This document shows, in pieces, positions 33,198 through 44,082 of a stretch of DNA of 64,000 bases (positions within the stretch are counted from its first letter, which is position 1; every line of letters starts with the position of its first letter). This stretch comes from Leuctra nigra (taxonomy: Eukaryota > Arthropoda > Insecta > Plecoptera > Leuctridae): positions 16,920,309 through 16,984,308 of the forward strand of contig OW203766.1 of NCBI GenBank assembly GCA_934045905.1, in the 5' to 3' direction. The notes below the pieces were generated by a model. The model saw only the letters and a program-made list of their open reading frames with translations. It was not told the origin of the DNA and made no database searches. The translations under genes and the position numbers were made by a program.

Positions 33198-33343
33198 GCA
33201 ATCGTATAACTTTGCCCGACAAACGATCGACAACTCTTATAAAAGATTATCATTGAGTCGACTTTGTAGTCGATCGACTATGACGTGTCAATGTTATTCT
33301 CCCATAAGAGATGTCGATCGACTGTTGACAAAAGTTATACGAT
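33198..33343. repeat. Fold-back repeat, ~42-bp imperfect arms
   Basis: AATCGTATAACTTT...CGATCGACAACTCTTAT pairs with ATAAGAGATGTCGATCG...AAAGTTATACGAT. Both sides carry a CTCACTTCCTG direct repeat (33183 and 33357). Confidence 0.7.
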
Positions 33344-33434
33344 CCCAGTGCTGTCCCTCACTTCCTGTCTATCCCTCCCCTGACATCTCGTAGCAGTTGT
33401 GGCAACTGGGGGTAGTTCTAAAGTGGCTATCACA

Positions 33435-33574
33435 CTGGGTTGCAACCCACGGTTGGAACCCGTGTATGGATCACGTGATCATTCTGCACATGTGCAGAGA
33501 CCATTTTAGTCTTTGAAAATGCGCATATTGAAAATGTGTCCATACGCGGGTTCCAGCCGTGGGTTGCAACCCAG
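33435..33574. repeat. Fold-back repeat, 36-bp arms
   Basis: CTGGGTTGCAACCCACGG at the left and CCGTGGGTTGCAACCCAG at the right, extending to GTATGGA/TCCATAC. GGGTTGCAACCC is itself palindromic. Confidence 0.8.
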
Positions 33575-33582
33575 CCACTTAA

Positions 33583-34211
33583 GGTGGCTGTTTATCACGT
33601 GACTTTTCAACCAAAAAGCTACACATTTTCAGTTGTTGGAAGGGTTCAGTTCAGCAAATACTTCTCACTCATCAGATAAGTTAGGACACATCAGTTGGAA
33701 CTGATCTAACGCAGAAAAGAACTGCGAAAATAACATATTAGATGATTTTACTTCCTTGCACCTAAATATTATCAAATCAAGACCTGAAGTTGAAGGAAAT
33801 TCTACGAGTTGCCAAGAACAACAAACATTACTCTAATAAAAAGGCATATATGCATCACAAACCTGACGCAATGTCAGAATGTATAACATGCGCTCATTCT
33901 TCGTCTTTCCAGTGAAATATTGAGATATTAATTATATCCACTATTATGAATGTAATGATTAAACGAACAGCACTTGGTTTGACAGCTTTCAAACGCGTAC
34001 GGATACACAAGATTTTTATTTTTTTAATTATTAAACCACTGCAAAAATAAATATTATTGACTGCAAATATTGATAAGATACAGTATGCAGTGAATTTCCG
34101 TCATAAATCACCTTGGATTACTCAACATGAACGATGTAAGGTATGTACTCATAGGTAACTATTTCTTTTAATCGGATATAAAGAAATAAAGTCGCGTGAT
34201 ATACAGCCACC
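33583..34211. mobile_element. TTAA-flanked MITE
   Basis: 629 bp between TTAA sites (33579-33582, 34212-34215), ends GGTGGCTGTTTATCACGTGAC and the inverse of GGTGGCTGTATATCACGCGAC, 19 of 21 matching. No transposase. The target suggests a piggyBac-type mechanism, and the GGTG start recalls the MITE at 60098. Confidence 0.8.
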
Positions 34212-34300
34212 TTAAGTAGGCGGGATATTTGAACTGTTACAATGTTTCAATGTGGCCCTGACAGCGGTTACCGCAGCAACTAGATGTGTTGCTGCGTGTA

Positions 34301-34342
34301 CTCCATCCGGTACGGAGCATGTATACTCCGTACCGGATGGAG
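34301..34342. repeat. Perfect 17-bp hairpin
   Basis: CTCCATCCGGTACGGAG, an 8-base loop CATGTATA, then its exact inverse. GC-rich and isolated in unique-looking sequence. No T-run to suggest a terminator. Confidence 0.85.
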
Positions 34343-35148
34343 GAACTTTGTGTGCTCTGTACAATGTCGGAACTGAACGAAACCTACCCCCGCAACTGGG
34401 AAGAAGATCGCAGTGAGAGGGGCCCCATTTTAAAACAAATCATTATTTTGTGAAAATTAGAAACGAAGATTCTTACTAGGTTCTTGTTTTAGAGTAAGTC
34501 CTCTAATGTCTAGAATTAAATATGATTTTTAAATCAGGAATTGCAAAATGTACATTAAAACATCGCTATTATTAGGTATATATTTCTACAGCAGCCGGAA
34601 TCTCATTTTTGGTTTGTGGGAAGTTCATGGGAAGTTCAATGGGAAGCAAGTGGTAAGAAACATGCTTAATTAATTGCGTACGAAACGGAAGAGTTGGTTA
34701 GTATTATAAAGACGTACACAATTAATATCTCAAGCTGAAGGTTTGGTTTCTCGTATATTTCGTGATGATCGGCTTTACAATTCAGCGACGCTTTGTGACT
34801 TTAGATGCACAAAAGTTGCGTCAACTTCGACATCTCAACACATCTTCATGCAACGTTTTAGTGAAATGAAAACACTTGGCTAAAGTAAAAACTGTATTTG
34901 AACGAAATGGATTAGCTGCTAGTCCGGTTCCTTGACAATAATCGATGAAATCAGAGCTCACCTGCTAGAGTTATTATGCCGCGTTGGCATCATCGGATGA
35001 TGCCATTAAATCTTTCTTGTCCGGTTCTTTCGATTACCGTTTTTACTTTGCCCTAGTGTACCTAATAAAGTACGCAAGTTTGAGTTCAGTGATACTGAGT
35101 TTTTATGGAGAACCTCCAGGGTGTCTCCATGATGAAGAGATGGGTGAA

Positions 35149-35228
35149 ATAAAAAAAAAATGCAGAACCGAGGCTCGAACGCGGGGCCCGGGCGAGAGCT
35201 CTACAACTGAGCTACCCGGCCGAGCGGA
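35149..35228 (-). pseudogene. tRNA-like sequence with Pol III boxes and terminator (SINE head or tRNA pseudogene)
   Basis: On the minus strand GGGTAGCTCAGTTGTAGAGC is a textbook A box, GCGTTCGAGCC a B box, and a T-run follows at 35160-35149 (Pol III terminator). The acceptor halves (GGCCGGG vs TTCTGCA) do not pair and the anticodon arm is not canonical, so it is not a functional tRNA. Confidence 0.7.
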
Positions 35229-35732
35229 CTGATCAGACAAAGAGGACTTATTATAAGGGTTTGACATCTCCGAGGAAAATGGAATGAAGAACAGACTTGT
35301 GGTAACGAAGCTGTCACCAATGTCTCATTGCACGTGCGTGCGCAACTAGTAACATGTACTTTCAAAATATCACGGATTTCCTGAGGAGAGTAGGTACATA
35401 ACCCTAAAATAGATCCTACTTTTAATATTTAGAATAAGAAAGACATATTACATATCTTCTTTGTTTCTTGATACTAGAATTTCAATCAAAGTTTTACAGC
35501 ATCTATGCGATGTGGACATACATGCCCGGGACCGGGTAAGCTGGAAGCAACATGAAGAAGTAAAGTCTCTAATTGAAAGAGCAATCATTGAATGCTATCA
35601 TTAAAAGTTATATATTTTCCAATTGAAAAATGAAACGCATCATCATTTTCGCATCATTGAATTGATCTAAGTTGCATATATACACTTGTTTTTAATTGCA
35701 AAGAAAGATATTGACAAATTATATCGTTCGCT

Positions 35733-36500
35733 GCCTGGAATGAGTAATGTCCAATCATCGCAACTCTCTGAGCTTTTAGAGCATCTGACTTGAAAGTTAG
35801 GTGCGCAACTCTGCGACGCCAGAAGGGATCAACTGAACTGCTTCCGTATCGACTTGCAGGAAGTATCAATGTAAACAATCGGAAAGCAAATACAACGATT
35901 CCCTTGCACGTATTTACCAGAGTTGCCTAGAATGAGTAATGTCCAATCATCGCAACTCTCTGAGCTTTTAGAGCATCTGACTTGAAAGTTAGGTGCGCAA
36001 CTCTGCGACGCCAGAAGGGATCAACTGAACTGCTTCCGTATCGACTTGCAGGAAGTATCAATGTAAACAATCGGAAAGCAAATACAACGATTCCCTTGCA
36101 CGTATTTACCAGAGTTGCCTAGAATGAGTAATGTCCAATCATCGCAACTCTCTGAGCTTTTAGAGCATCTGACTTGAAAGTTAGGTGCGCAACTCTGCGA
36201 CGCCAGAAGGGATCAACTGAACTGCTTCCGTATCGACTTGCAGGAAGTATCAATGTAAACAATCGGAAAGCAAATACAACGATTCCCTTGCACGTATTTA
36301 CCAGAGTTGCCTAGAATGAGTAATGTCCAATCATCGCAACTCTCTGAGCTTTTAGAGCATCTGACTTGAAAGTTAGGTGCGCAACTCTGCGACGCCAGAA
36401 GGGATCAACTGAACTGCTTCCGTATCGAGTTGCAGGAAGTATCAATGTAAACAATCGGAAAGCAAATACAACGATTCCCTTGCACGTTTTTAACAGAGTT
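35733..36500. repeat. 192-bp tandem array, 4 units
   Basis: Units begin GCCT(G/A)GAATGAGTAATGTCC at 35733, 35925, 36117 and 36309 and are nearly identical; the fourth has CGAGTTGC for CGACTTGC. Each contains TAGAGCATCTGACTTGAAAG...TTAGGT...GCGACGCC, reminiscent of a tRNA D-arm/anticodon/T-arm order, but the boxes are imperfect. Confidence 0.92.
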
Positions 36501-38558
36501 TTTCCGATTTTATGACTTTATGCTTCTTCATTCATTTTTTAATAGAAGTAGAAATTTTATTTGTCTCTTTTTATATCATTGGAAGTCGATATTTAATCAA
36601 TTTCGACCTTACTTTTGGAACACTTGGTCATACTAAAAACTGTGTTCGAAAAAAAAACGGATTGACTGAAAATGATTTGATTGCATGCTTCTATAAAGCA
36701 ACATGAAGAAGTAATCGCTAACGCGTCATCTAACTCTAGTAGGTGAACTCTAATTTCATTGATACTAATTGAAATTGATTGTCAAGGAACCTGACTATCA
36801 GCCAATCCGTTTTGTTCAATACTGTTTTTAGTTGTGTCAAGTGTACATGTTTATATACCACATTACGAGCGAAAAACGCAGATTTTCCAATTTCAATAAA
36901 ATTCAATGTGACATTGAACTTATTTTACCATTTTAGTGGGAAAGTGGTGAAATATAAAGAGGGCTAACAGGTCATTGCCACTTCATTTACTCGCCCTCTA
37001 TTGAAATGTTTTCAACTGTGATCTGATTAAATGGTAGGATTCCAATATCCATCGCTTTTGTCCGCGTATTCATTGCCAACGCATGTGATGGTGTTTTATA
37101 AACGCCATTCTATTCGTGGGGAGCTTTGAAATGCGGAAACCTCATCAAAGAAACGAACAATTAATTGACCTGCGCGTGGGCAAGGGATTCGAACCGGGAC
37201 CTATTGGATGCTGGGCAATATCCATCTCATTTCATATCGAGGTAATTTTCCGCCTGATTTGAACTTAGTTCTGATTTGTGTGCAGTGCGGTGCAGAGAGT
37301 GTTGACACTGGAACTTTGGAAGTAGCCGATGGCGACGTTGTCTTGGCCGGGAAGAATATCTTGTTTCATTTCTGGAGATGAGTCGTGGCCTCTTGTGATT
37401 TCATCCCTCAGGTCGTTGAAAATGATATCTTGGATGCAGATAAATTTGATTTTCTCTTTGTTTTCATTGTGTATACTCAGGTAAAAATACTTGCGAGCTG
37501 ATTGGCATCTTCGTCAAATGAAAGCTAAGATTTTAGAAGTTCAGAAGCCATATCGCAACAGTTTTGACCTGGATCATGCCTAGTTATTAGTTATTGTTTA
37601 ATGTTTATGTACCTATTAATTATTCTCTCGGATGCTATTTTGTAATTGTTGCAATTTCTTTTGTTCACCCTACTGATACGCTCCTCCGGAGCTTGTATGC
37701 ATTTATGTATATGTTTGTATTTCTTGTGTGACAATAAAAGATTTTATATTCAATTATCCGATTTTTCACGGGGCAATTTTAATACTCCAAATTAATATTT
37801 ACATTACATTTTTATCATCATTATTCTTTTTTAACTATGGATGCCATTCATTAACTACAATTTCCTTAATAAAAGTAGCCATTAAAGTTTATCTCACAAG
37901 TGTAAATTTTTTTTTTGAATATTACAACATTATAAATATTATATTGAAACTATTTGAAATAAATTATAGTTTTTTCAACGTTTTCTTCTTCATAGGTTAA
38001 AGGTATATCCAAGACATATATCTTAGAATTCTTCCTTCGAAATATATTTTCCTTATCTATGCTAGGATAGCAAATCACCTTCTAAATATTCATCTTGTAG
38101 GCGGGAGGAATTAGAATCTGGTAGGCGTGGACGAATTAATTAACTTGAATGAAAATAGTAACTAATGTATATCATCTTTGTAGATTTAGTGTAACGGTAT
38201 CTGGTGGGAGATACTTTCAATATTTTACATTTCCTTTTGGGTATGAAAGACAACATTACTATGAAAGCGTGTTATCACATCTTAAATATCGTCTATCTGA
38301 ACAAAACCATTTCACCTCCCTGCGAATCTGTTATTTAAAGCCGATGATGTTTAAAGGAGCAAGGAAGTGAAATTGAAGGTGAAAATATTTCTCAAAGACA
38401 CAGCTGTTTATATCGTCATGAAAATAACTGCTCAACGTTTATTCATAAATATCCTACTTCGACATAGAAATACCTACAGATCACATAACTTAAGTAATAT
38501 ACATTTAATTAATTGATATTTAATCAGCGAAACCCATCATGTTTACCAACTCGTGAAG
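36501..38558. other. No gene recognised
   Basis: AT-rich. It includes a degraded M2-like fragment (CAAGGAACCTGAC...GTCAAGTGTACA, 36782-36850, with a similar piece at 387-455) and a minus-strand B-box-like GGTTCGAATCCC (37188-37199) of possible SINE origin. Confidence 0.4.
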
Positions 38559-38732
38559 GAATTACCTGCCAGCGGGATGCGAGCCCACAGTAACGCGGGA
38601 ACAAATTGCTAATTAACGATTTTTCCCCTGCAATTTCCTTCTTTCACATCCGCAAGTTGATTTATATTTTCACATTCACAAAGCTTTTACAATCAAATTG
38701 GTTAATTGCAAACGTACGCTAGCAGGTAATTC
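38559..38732. repeat. Short element with 16-bp inverted ends
   Basis: GAATTACCTGCCAGCG and CGCTAGCAGGTAATTC are inverted with one mismatch, 174 bp overall. It lies about 0.5 kb downstream of the Ms 3' end. Confidence 0.55.
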
Positions 38733-39129
38733 ACCGAGAGGCGCTAGCAGAATCTTGCACATAAAGTATAATGATTATATGTTCACATTAATTTCTGAGC
38801 ACATAATGAGACTTTTATTGTTCGTGAAGCGTATACGGATGTAGGTTTCAGCAAAATTCGTTTTACACGTAACATTAAACACCTTTTTGTAAATAAGTAA
38901 AAAGTAAGCCATCCAGACAAATTAATTTGTACGGGTACATTCTTTAGTGAAGGTAAACCCTCTCTTGTAGAACAATGGTCGGGTTTTACTTAACAACATA
39001 GTACATGACTCCCTTACGAGACAAAGAGTTGAAAAAGGAGCGAAACAAACTTGGCACTAAACAATACAAAGCGTAATTTTTTCCCAGTGGTAGAGTTAAG
39101 TAATAAAATGAAGTAATAAAATGTAGGTT

Positions 39130-39135
39130 TTTATT
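39130..39135 (-). promoter_or_regulatory. Ms: Candidate Ms polyadenylation signal
   Basis: AATAAA on the minus strand, about 110 bases past the Ms stop codon, in AT-rich sequence. It is the first canonical signal I found downstream. Actual cleavage would need transcript data. Confidence 0.5.
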
Positions 39136-39244
39136 TTGATTGTGGAATCGTTGAAGATTACGCGTATAATTGAATATAATTCTGAAATAGCAATGAAATG
39201 TCCAATCATTCACGGTGGTTCTTAGCGCGTACGCCGACGCTGTC

Positions 39245-40516
39245 CTAGCGACGTCTGCCGAACCTCAGGAACACGTGATCGACGTCTTGGCGCTTGACGC
39301 CGCCGTCGATCCGGTCCGCGCTGGTGCCAAGTGGGTAGCCGGCTGAAACATGGACGTACATGTGGCAACGTTGACAGGGAACTTAATTAAAACGTTGGGA
39401 TCCTAAGTACTCCCCGAAGATGACAATGTAATCCTAGTATAGGGGAGAGAGGGGTAAATGTGGACATATGTAGCCCCCTCTTCCCTACACACCGCCATTG
39501 AAAGAAGTGATTGAGAGGATCAACTTGGGTCAACTTGGGATTACCTTCCAGGGAACAGTACACCACCTACAGGGAATGAAATGAAAGAAAAGCTCAAAGC
39601 AATTCTAGTGTGATATGAGTGATAAAACACGAGATTTGCCCAACTACTGTACCCAGGATGTTTGTCTTATTCTAGTATTGATTCTAAATCTCACGTGACC
39701 TTCTTTCCATCTAATACTTACGACAAGAAATTTCTCATTTATACCAAGTCACAATTTGCACTCTACATACTTCTAGAAGAGAAGTTTTTTGATGAATAAT
39801 TTGTTCACGACGACATAACTGCACTCAAATTTCAATAATGTCGTTCTTTCTGACATCTGATTTCCAGCTCTTTTTCGGCGAGCGTGTATTTATTTTACAC
39901 ATTTATAAATGTCTCAGAATTTTTAGTGGCATCTAAAAATGGGCAAAACACCTATAACACCTATAACATAATATGCAGGAAAAGTAATATGCTAAAATAG
40001 TCTAAAGTAAAAGGTTCCCGTGTATATCAAACCCTTCAGTTTCAATCAACGAAAAAGGGTTGAAGTCGCAGTCGGATTAGAGCGATTTTCGTGCAACAAT
40101 CGCGAAAAGTTAGCTCAACTTCAATAATTCGCGCGATTGTCGTGCGACTCAGTGCGTCAAATCAATTACAGAGGCCAGTTTATAATGTTGGTAGATGGCA
40201 TCAAATTGCTGTCAAATCGCAATTATGGGAATTCAATATGGAATCTTACTTTAGAAAATTTTCTGAAACTTTAATACTAATTTTCCTTGTCTTGCAAACA
40301 AAGAAAGTAGTTACCTTTCTCATTAAGATATGTTTCCATTGCGCCTGACAACTCATAGATCGATGCTAACTTCATACAGACGTTCCTTATGTTAAGTGGC
40401 ATATCGTCCAAGAGTGCTGGGCTGCATTGTGGTGGTGGTAGTGCCGACCCCTGCCGTGGTGAGCACGCTAGTAGCACGCTCAGGACACTCAACGCTGCGA
40501 TCATGGTAGACTTCAT
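39245..40516 (-). CDS. Ms: Myosuppressin neuropeptide precursor, join(39245..39342, 40315..40516)
   Basis: Insect FMRFamide-related peptide that inhibits visceral muscle, made as a secreted precursor in neurons and endocrine cells. The first coding exon (40516 down to 40315) has 67 codons plus one base. It encodes a signal peptide (about residues 1-25, hydrophobic core [11 protein letters not shown]) and the family's conserved spacer [15 protein letters not shown]...NVC...IYELS...ETYL, with cysteines at 31 and 47. A phase-1 donor (AAAG|GTAAC) ends it. The second coding exon (39342 to 39245) follows acceptor TGTTTCAG, keeps the frame and encodes KR, then [10 protein letters not shown] (residues 86-95), the amide-donor glycine, RRR and stop TAG. 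Total 99 residues, normal for the family. The start is fixed by an acceptor TTGCAG|G directly before ATG, so at least one 5' untranslated exon lies upstream (higher coordinates, not identified). The oddity is the array of copies of this exon start just upstream. No coding defect seen. Confidence 0.95.
39343..40314 (-). other. Ms: Ms intron between the two coding exons
   Basis: Phase-1 intron of 972 bp. The donor is GTAACT at 40314-40309 on the minus strand and the acceptor TTTCAG ends at 39343. It is AT-rich and I saw no second peptide exon in it. Joining the flanking exons gives an uninterrupted frame with exactly the expected precursor order, so no extra coding exon is needed. Confidence 0.85.
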
Positions 40517-41444
40517 CCTGCAACATCACAAGCAAGAGTGTCGTGAGAGTCAAGGTCGCGTTATGTGAGCCGTGCCGTGCCGAGCCAGGCTAGTAGCACG
40601 CTCAGGACACTCAACGCTGCGATCATGGTAGACTTCATCCTGCAACATCACAAGCAAGAGTGTCGTGAGAGTCAAGGTCGCGTTATGTGAGCCGTGCCGT
40701 GCCGAGCCAGGCTAGTAGCACGCTCAGGACACTCAACGCTGCGATCATGGTAGACTTCATCCTGCAACATCACAAGTAAGAGTGTCGTGAGAGTCAAGGT
40801 CGCGTTATGTGAGCCGTGCCGTGCCGAGCCAGGCTAGTAGCACGCTCAGGACACTCAACGCTGCGATCATGGTAGACTTCATCCTGCAACATCACAAGCA
40901 AGAGTGTCGTGAGAGTCAAGGTCGCGTTATGTGAGCCGTGCCGTGCCGAGCCAGGCTAGTAGCACGCTGAGGACATTCAACGCTGCGATCATGGTAGACT
41001 TCATCCTGCAACATCGCAAGCAAGAGTGGCGTGAGAGTCAAGGTCGCGCTATGTGAGCCGTGCCGTGCCGAGCCAGGCTAGTAGCACGCTCAGGACACTC
41101 AACGCTGCGATCATGGTAGACTTCATCCTGCAACATCGCAAGCAAGAGTGTCGTGAGAGTCAAGGTCGCGCTATGTGAGCCGTGCCGTGCCGAGCCAGGC
41201 TAGTAGCACGCTGAGGACATTCAACGCTGCGATCATGGTAGACTTCATCCTGCAACATCACAAGCAAGAGTGTCGTGAGAGTCAAGGTCGCGCTATGCGA
41301 GCCGTGCCGTGCCGAGCCAGGCTAGTAGCACGCTCAGGACACTCAACGCTGCGATCATGGTAGACTTCATCCTGCAACATCACAAGCAAGAGTGTCGTGA
41401 GAGTCAAGGTCGCGTTATGTGAGCCGTGCCGTGCCGAGCCAGAC
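40467..41444 (-). repeat. 122-bp tandem array (8 units) of the Ms splice acceptor, start codon and signal-peptide codons
   Basis: The motif GATCATGGTAGACTTC recurs at 40499, 40621, 40743, 40865, 40987, 41109, 41231 and 41353, exactly 122 bp apart. The last unit carries a 2-bp GA insertion (124 bp). Read on the minus strand, each unit holds a pyrimidine-rich tract, acceptor TTGCAG|G, ATGAAGTCTACC and 17 Ms signal-peptide codons ending ...VLLA. It then runs into intron-like sequence that reads WLGTARLT and stops, instead of the real [12 protein letters not shown]. Only the unit nearest the gene continues into the true exon. Units differ by a few substitutions; units 5 and 7 share CTGAGGACATT. 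The period is not a multiple of 3, so the array does not form a long coding repeat. Confidence 0.93.
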
Positions 41445-41452
41445 AGCGCTGA

Positions 41453-41795
41453 ACCGGGTCGTGCTGTTGACTACAAAAAGGCACTACATGGGACGACTAC
41501 TAAATGGCGACCTTGAAACATAAAAGTCAAGCCATGTATTAGATTGCCATACAGCAATCTATTAAAAAGGATTTATAATTGAGATAAATGACTCGGCCGT
41601 GGCAGTATATTTATTATTTATTTATTAAATAATAAATTAAGACCGAGAACCGGGTCGTGCTATTGACTACCAAAAGTCACTACATGGGACGACTATTAAA
41701 ATCAATTACCTTTAAGAATGGCGACCTTGAAACATAAAAGTCAAGCCATTTATTAGATTGCCATACAGCAATCTATTAAAAATTATTTATTATCA
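41453..41795. repeat. Tandem duplication beside the Ms array, period about 193 bp
   Basis: GAACCGGGTCGTGCT starts at 41453 and again at 41646, each followed by TTGACTAC, CTACATGGGACGAC, GGCGACCTTGAAACAT and an ATTGCCATACAGCAATC hairpin. A related tail (TTCAAGGTCGTCATT) also occurs near 17635, so the unit belongs to a dispersed repeat. No coding content seen. Confidence 0.7.
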
Positions 41796-41799
41796 TTAT

Positions 41800-44082
41800 A
41801 AATATCATCACAGATCATTAAAGTCGTATTCAAAATTGAGATAAATGACTACAGATTGACAGTAGATTTCAAGGTCGTCATTCTTATGGTGAATGGATTC
41901 AGAAATGAATGGAAATGAAGTAATAAATATTGGGATCTTGGAGGAGAAAGTGACATACCTAATCTAAAAATTATATTATAAAGTGTTTTTTTATACAATT
42001 ATCGCATATCTACAAAGCTATCCATCTCTATTGTAATATCTACACATTTCGTATAAAACATTTTTTTAAGTAGATACATCTATTCAGTTGTCATATTATG
42101 TTAAATCTGCTGTATACGATCGACTTATTAGTCAGAAAAATAGAAATGTGAGCCATTTCTCTTGAATTACCTTCAAATTCGCGAGTATTTATTCAACAAA
42201 ATTTCTCATATATTTTCTCTTTGTAAACGATTCTAAAGACCCTTAAAATTAGAGGGCGTCTGTTGGTATCTAACATCAAAGCAATTTAAATGAAACGAAC
42301 CTCCCACCTTCAGTTTCACACTTCACCTCGAGTCAATTGAAATTGAAATCTCCTATCTCAATAGATCTCATCCTCGCTTACAAAGCAGACGATTCCAAAA
42401 ACACCTTTTCACCGTACAAGTTGGTCAGAGCATCGCAATCGTCTCTTGCACTTTGTACCTCGATTCATTGGATCAACCTACAGGTCGTATTAGCTTCTGT
42501 TGAAGCCATTTGCATGAGGAAACAATCAAAACGCCGTGAGCTATTCAATACAATGCGATGAATATTCCACGCGCGATTGTGCTCATTCTCAATGGAAGTT
42601 TACGAGAACTCGATGATGCAACGTATAATGAAGATCGTAATGAGACATGTTGCGAGAAGATCAGAGAACCTTTGTGATTTTACGGAGGTAAATTCTTGGA
42701 TTATATTTCATGAATTCTTAAAAATAAGATCATCAACTTATAAATACAGTATGGCCAAACTTGATTCAATGGTATAGAAATGGAGGTATTTGTCTACCTC
42801 GGAGGTAAAAGGACGCAAGTCCATGTCAATGGTTTTTGAGGTGAGCGCAAAAAACAGTAATTCTGACGCCATCTAATCATATTTGTAATGGTGACATGAG
42901 TCATTGGGTAAGAGAATACTTAAATATAACTGTGTTTGCTGACATTTTATTGAAACTATTGGTTTTTGTCGCTAGTGAAAAAAATAACAATTGCAATATA
43001 TGTTTCAATATGTGTATCACGGCAATCCGCAGCAAACTAACTTTCGAAAATAAGAAATAATTATAAAAAAATTAATTAAATTCGGTAATTTACCAGGAAA
43101 CATTAACTTAAATTTAAAAATCCCGTTTTCAAAGAAATAACCGATTCAGAGTTTGATTGATTTTTGTACGCCAATATCTACATATTTTCTGAAGAGTGCA
43201 AACAATTACATCATCAGATAAACAACAAGATTTCACATTACTGATTGGCTGGTTTCATACAGCGTGACATTTTCAAATTGTCAATAGGCTTAACAGAAAC
43301 TGGTCATGTATACTAGTTGATATAGAGATTATAAAATAAGACCTTAATCCGTTATAAAACCTCATAATGCTTATTACTTAACTCGTGTACGCCACATAAC
43401 TGGGTAAAGTGAACTCTTGCCCCTGCAGTTAATACCCGCCCGGTCGCCCGGCGTTTAGCACGAGATTATGTATTAATAATGCGAGCAGTCAGGTGGGATA
43501 TAATCTCGCCTCTTACGAGACAACCCACGTAGAACGCGAGAGCGACTTGAGTCTCGCTATTGGGCTGATTACATTCTTCATTATAATCGAAAATAAATTG
43601 ATCAAATGAAAAGTCTGTTACTGACACGATGCTGTTAATATTGTCAAAATGTTTGGATATGAAATAAAATTAGACGGAGATTGAAAATTAAACGTTTTTA
43701 AAGTTGCCAAATCAAGTCGTCCCTGAAATATTTCTAAAATTATACGCGACACATCATATCGAAGTGGCCTATTTTCAGGGTGCGAATTGTTGGGGGGGAT
43801 GGGGGGGATTTCCCCCCTCTGATTTTATCATCCCCGGCTCTGTTTCCCGATAAAACATCCCAGAGGGGGGTAGATTCCCCCCCCCCCCCTCTGTAAAATG
43901 TTGACTTTTAATATACGAAACAACAGATTACCAACTTTTTTTGAAATAAATCTAAAATTATAAAAATAAATTGTCACACAAAACAACTGTCAAATTGCCT
44001 TTATTAGCAAATCAGCTGTGTTTGATAAGATTTATTTTACTTGCCCCCCACTAATACTGATTTCCCTTTAAATTAAAAGCAA
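41800..44082. other. Upstream region of Ms, no exon identified
   Basis: 2.3 kb in which the Ms 5' untranslated exon or promoter might lie (minus strand). It includes a partial M1-like fragment (CTCGGAGGTAAAAGGACG, 42798), a GC-richer island (43420-43560) and long G/C runs (43790-43890). No confident regulatory site. Confidence 0.4.

Noticed and set aside
35162..35223. Functional tRNA gene
   Set aside because: A and B boxes are good but the acceptor halves do not pair and the anticodon arm is not canonical.
40467..41444. CRISPR-like array
   Set aside because: Units are contiguous 122-bp tandem copies of Ms exon sequence in a eukaryotic genome, with no repeat-spacer structure.
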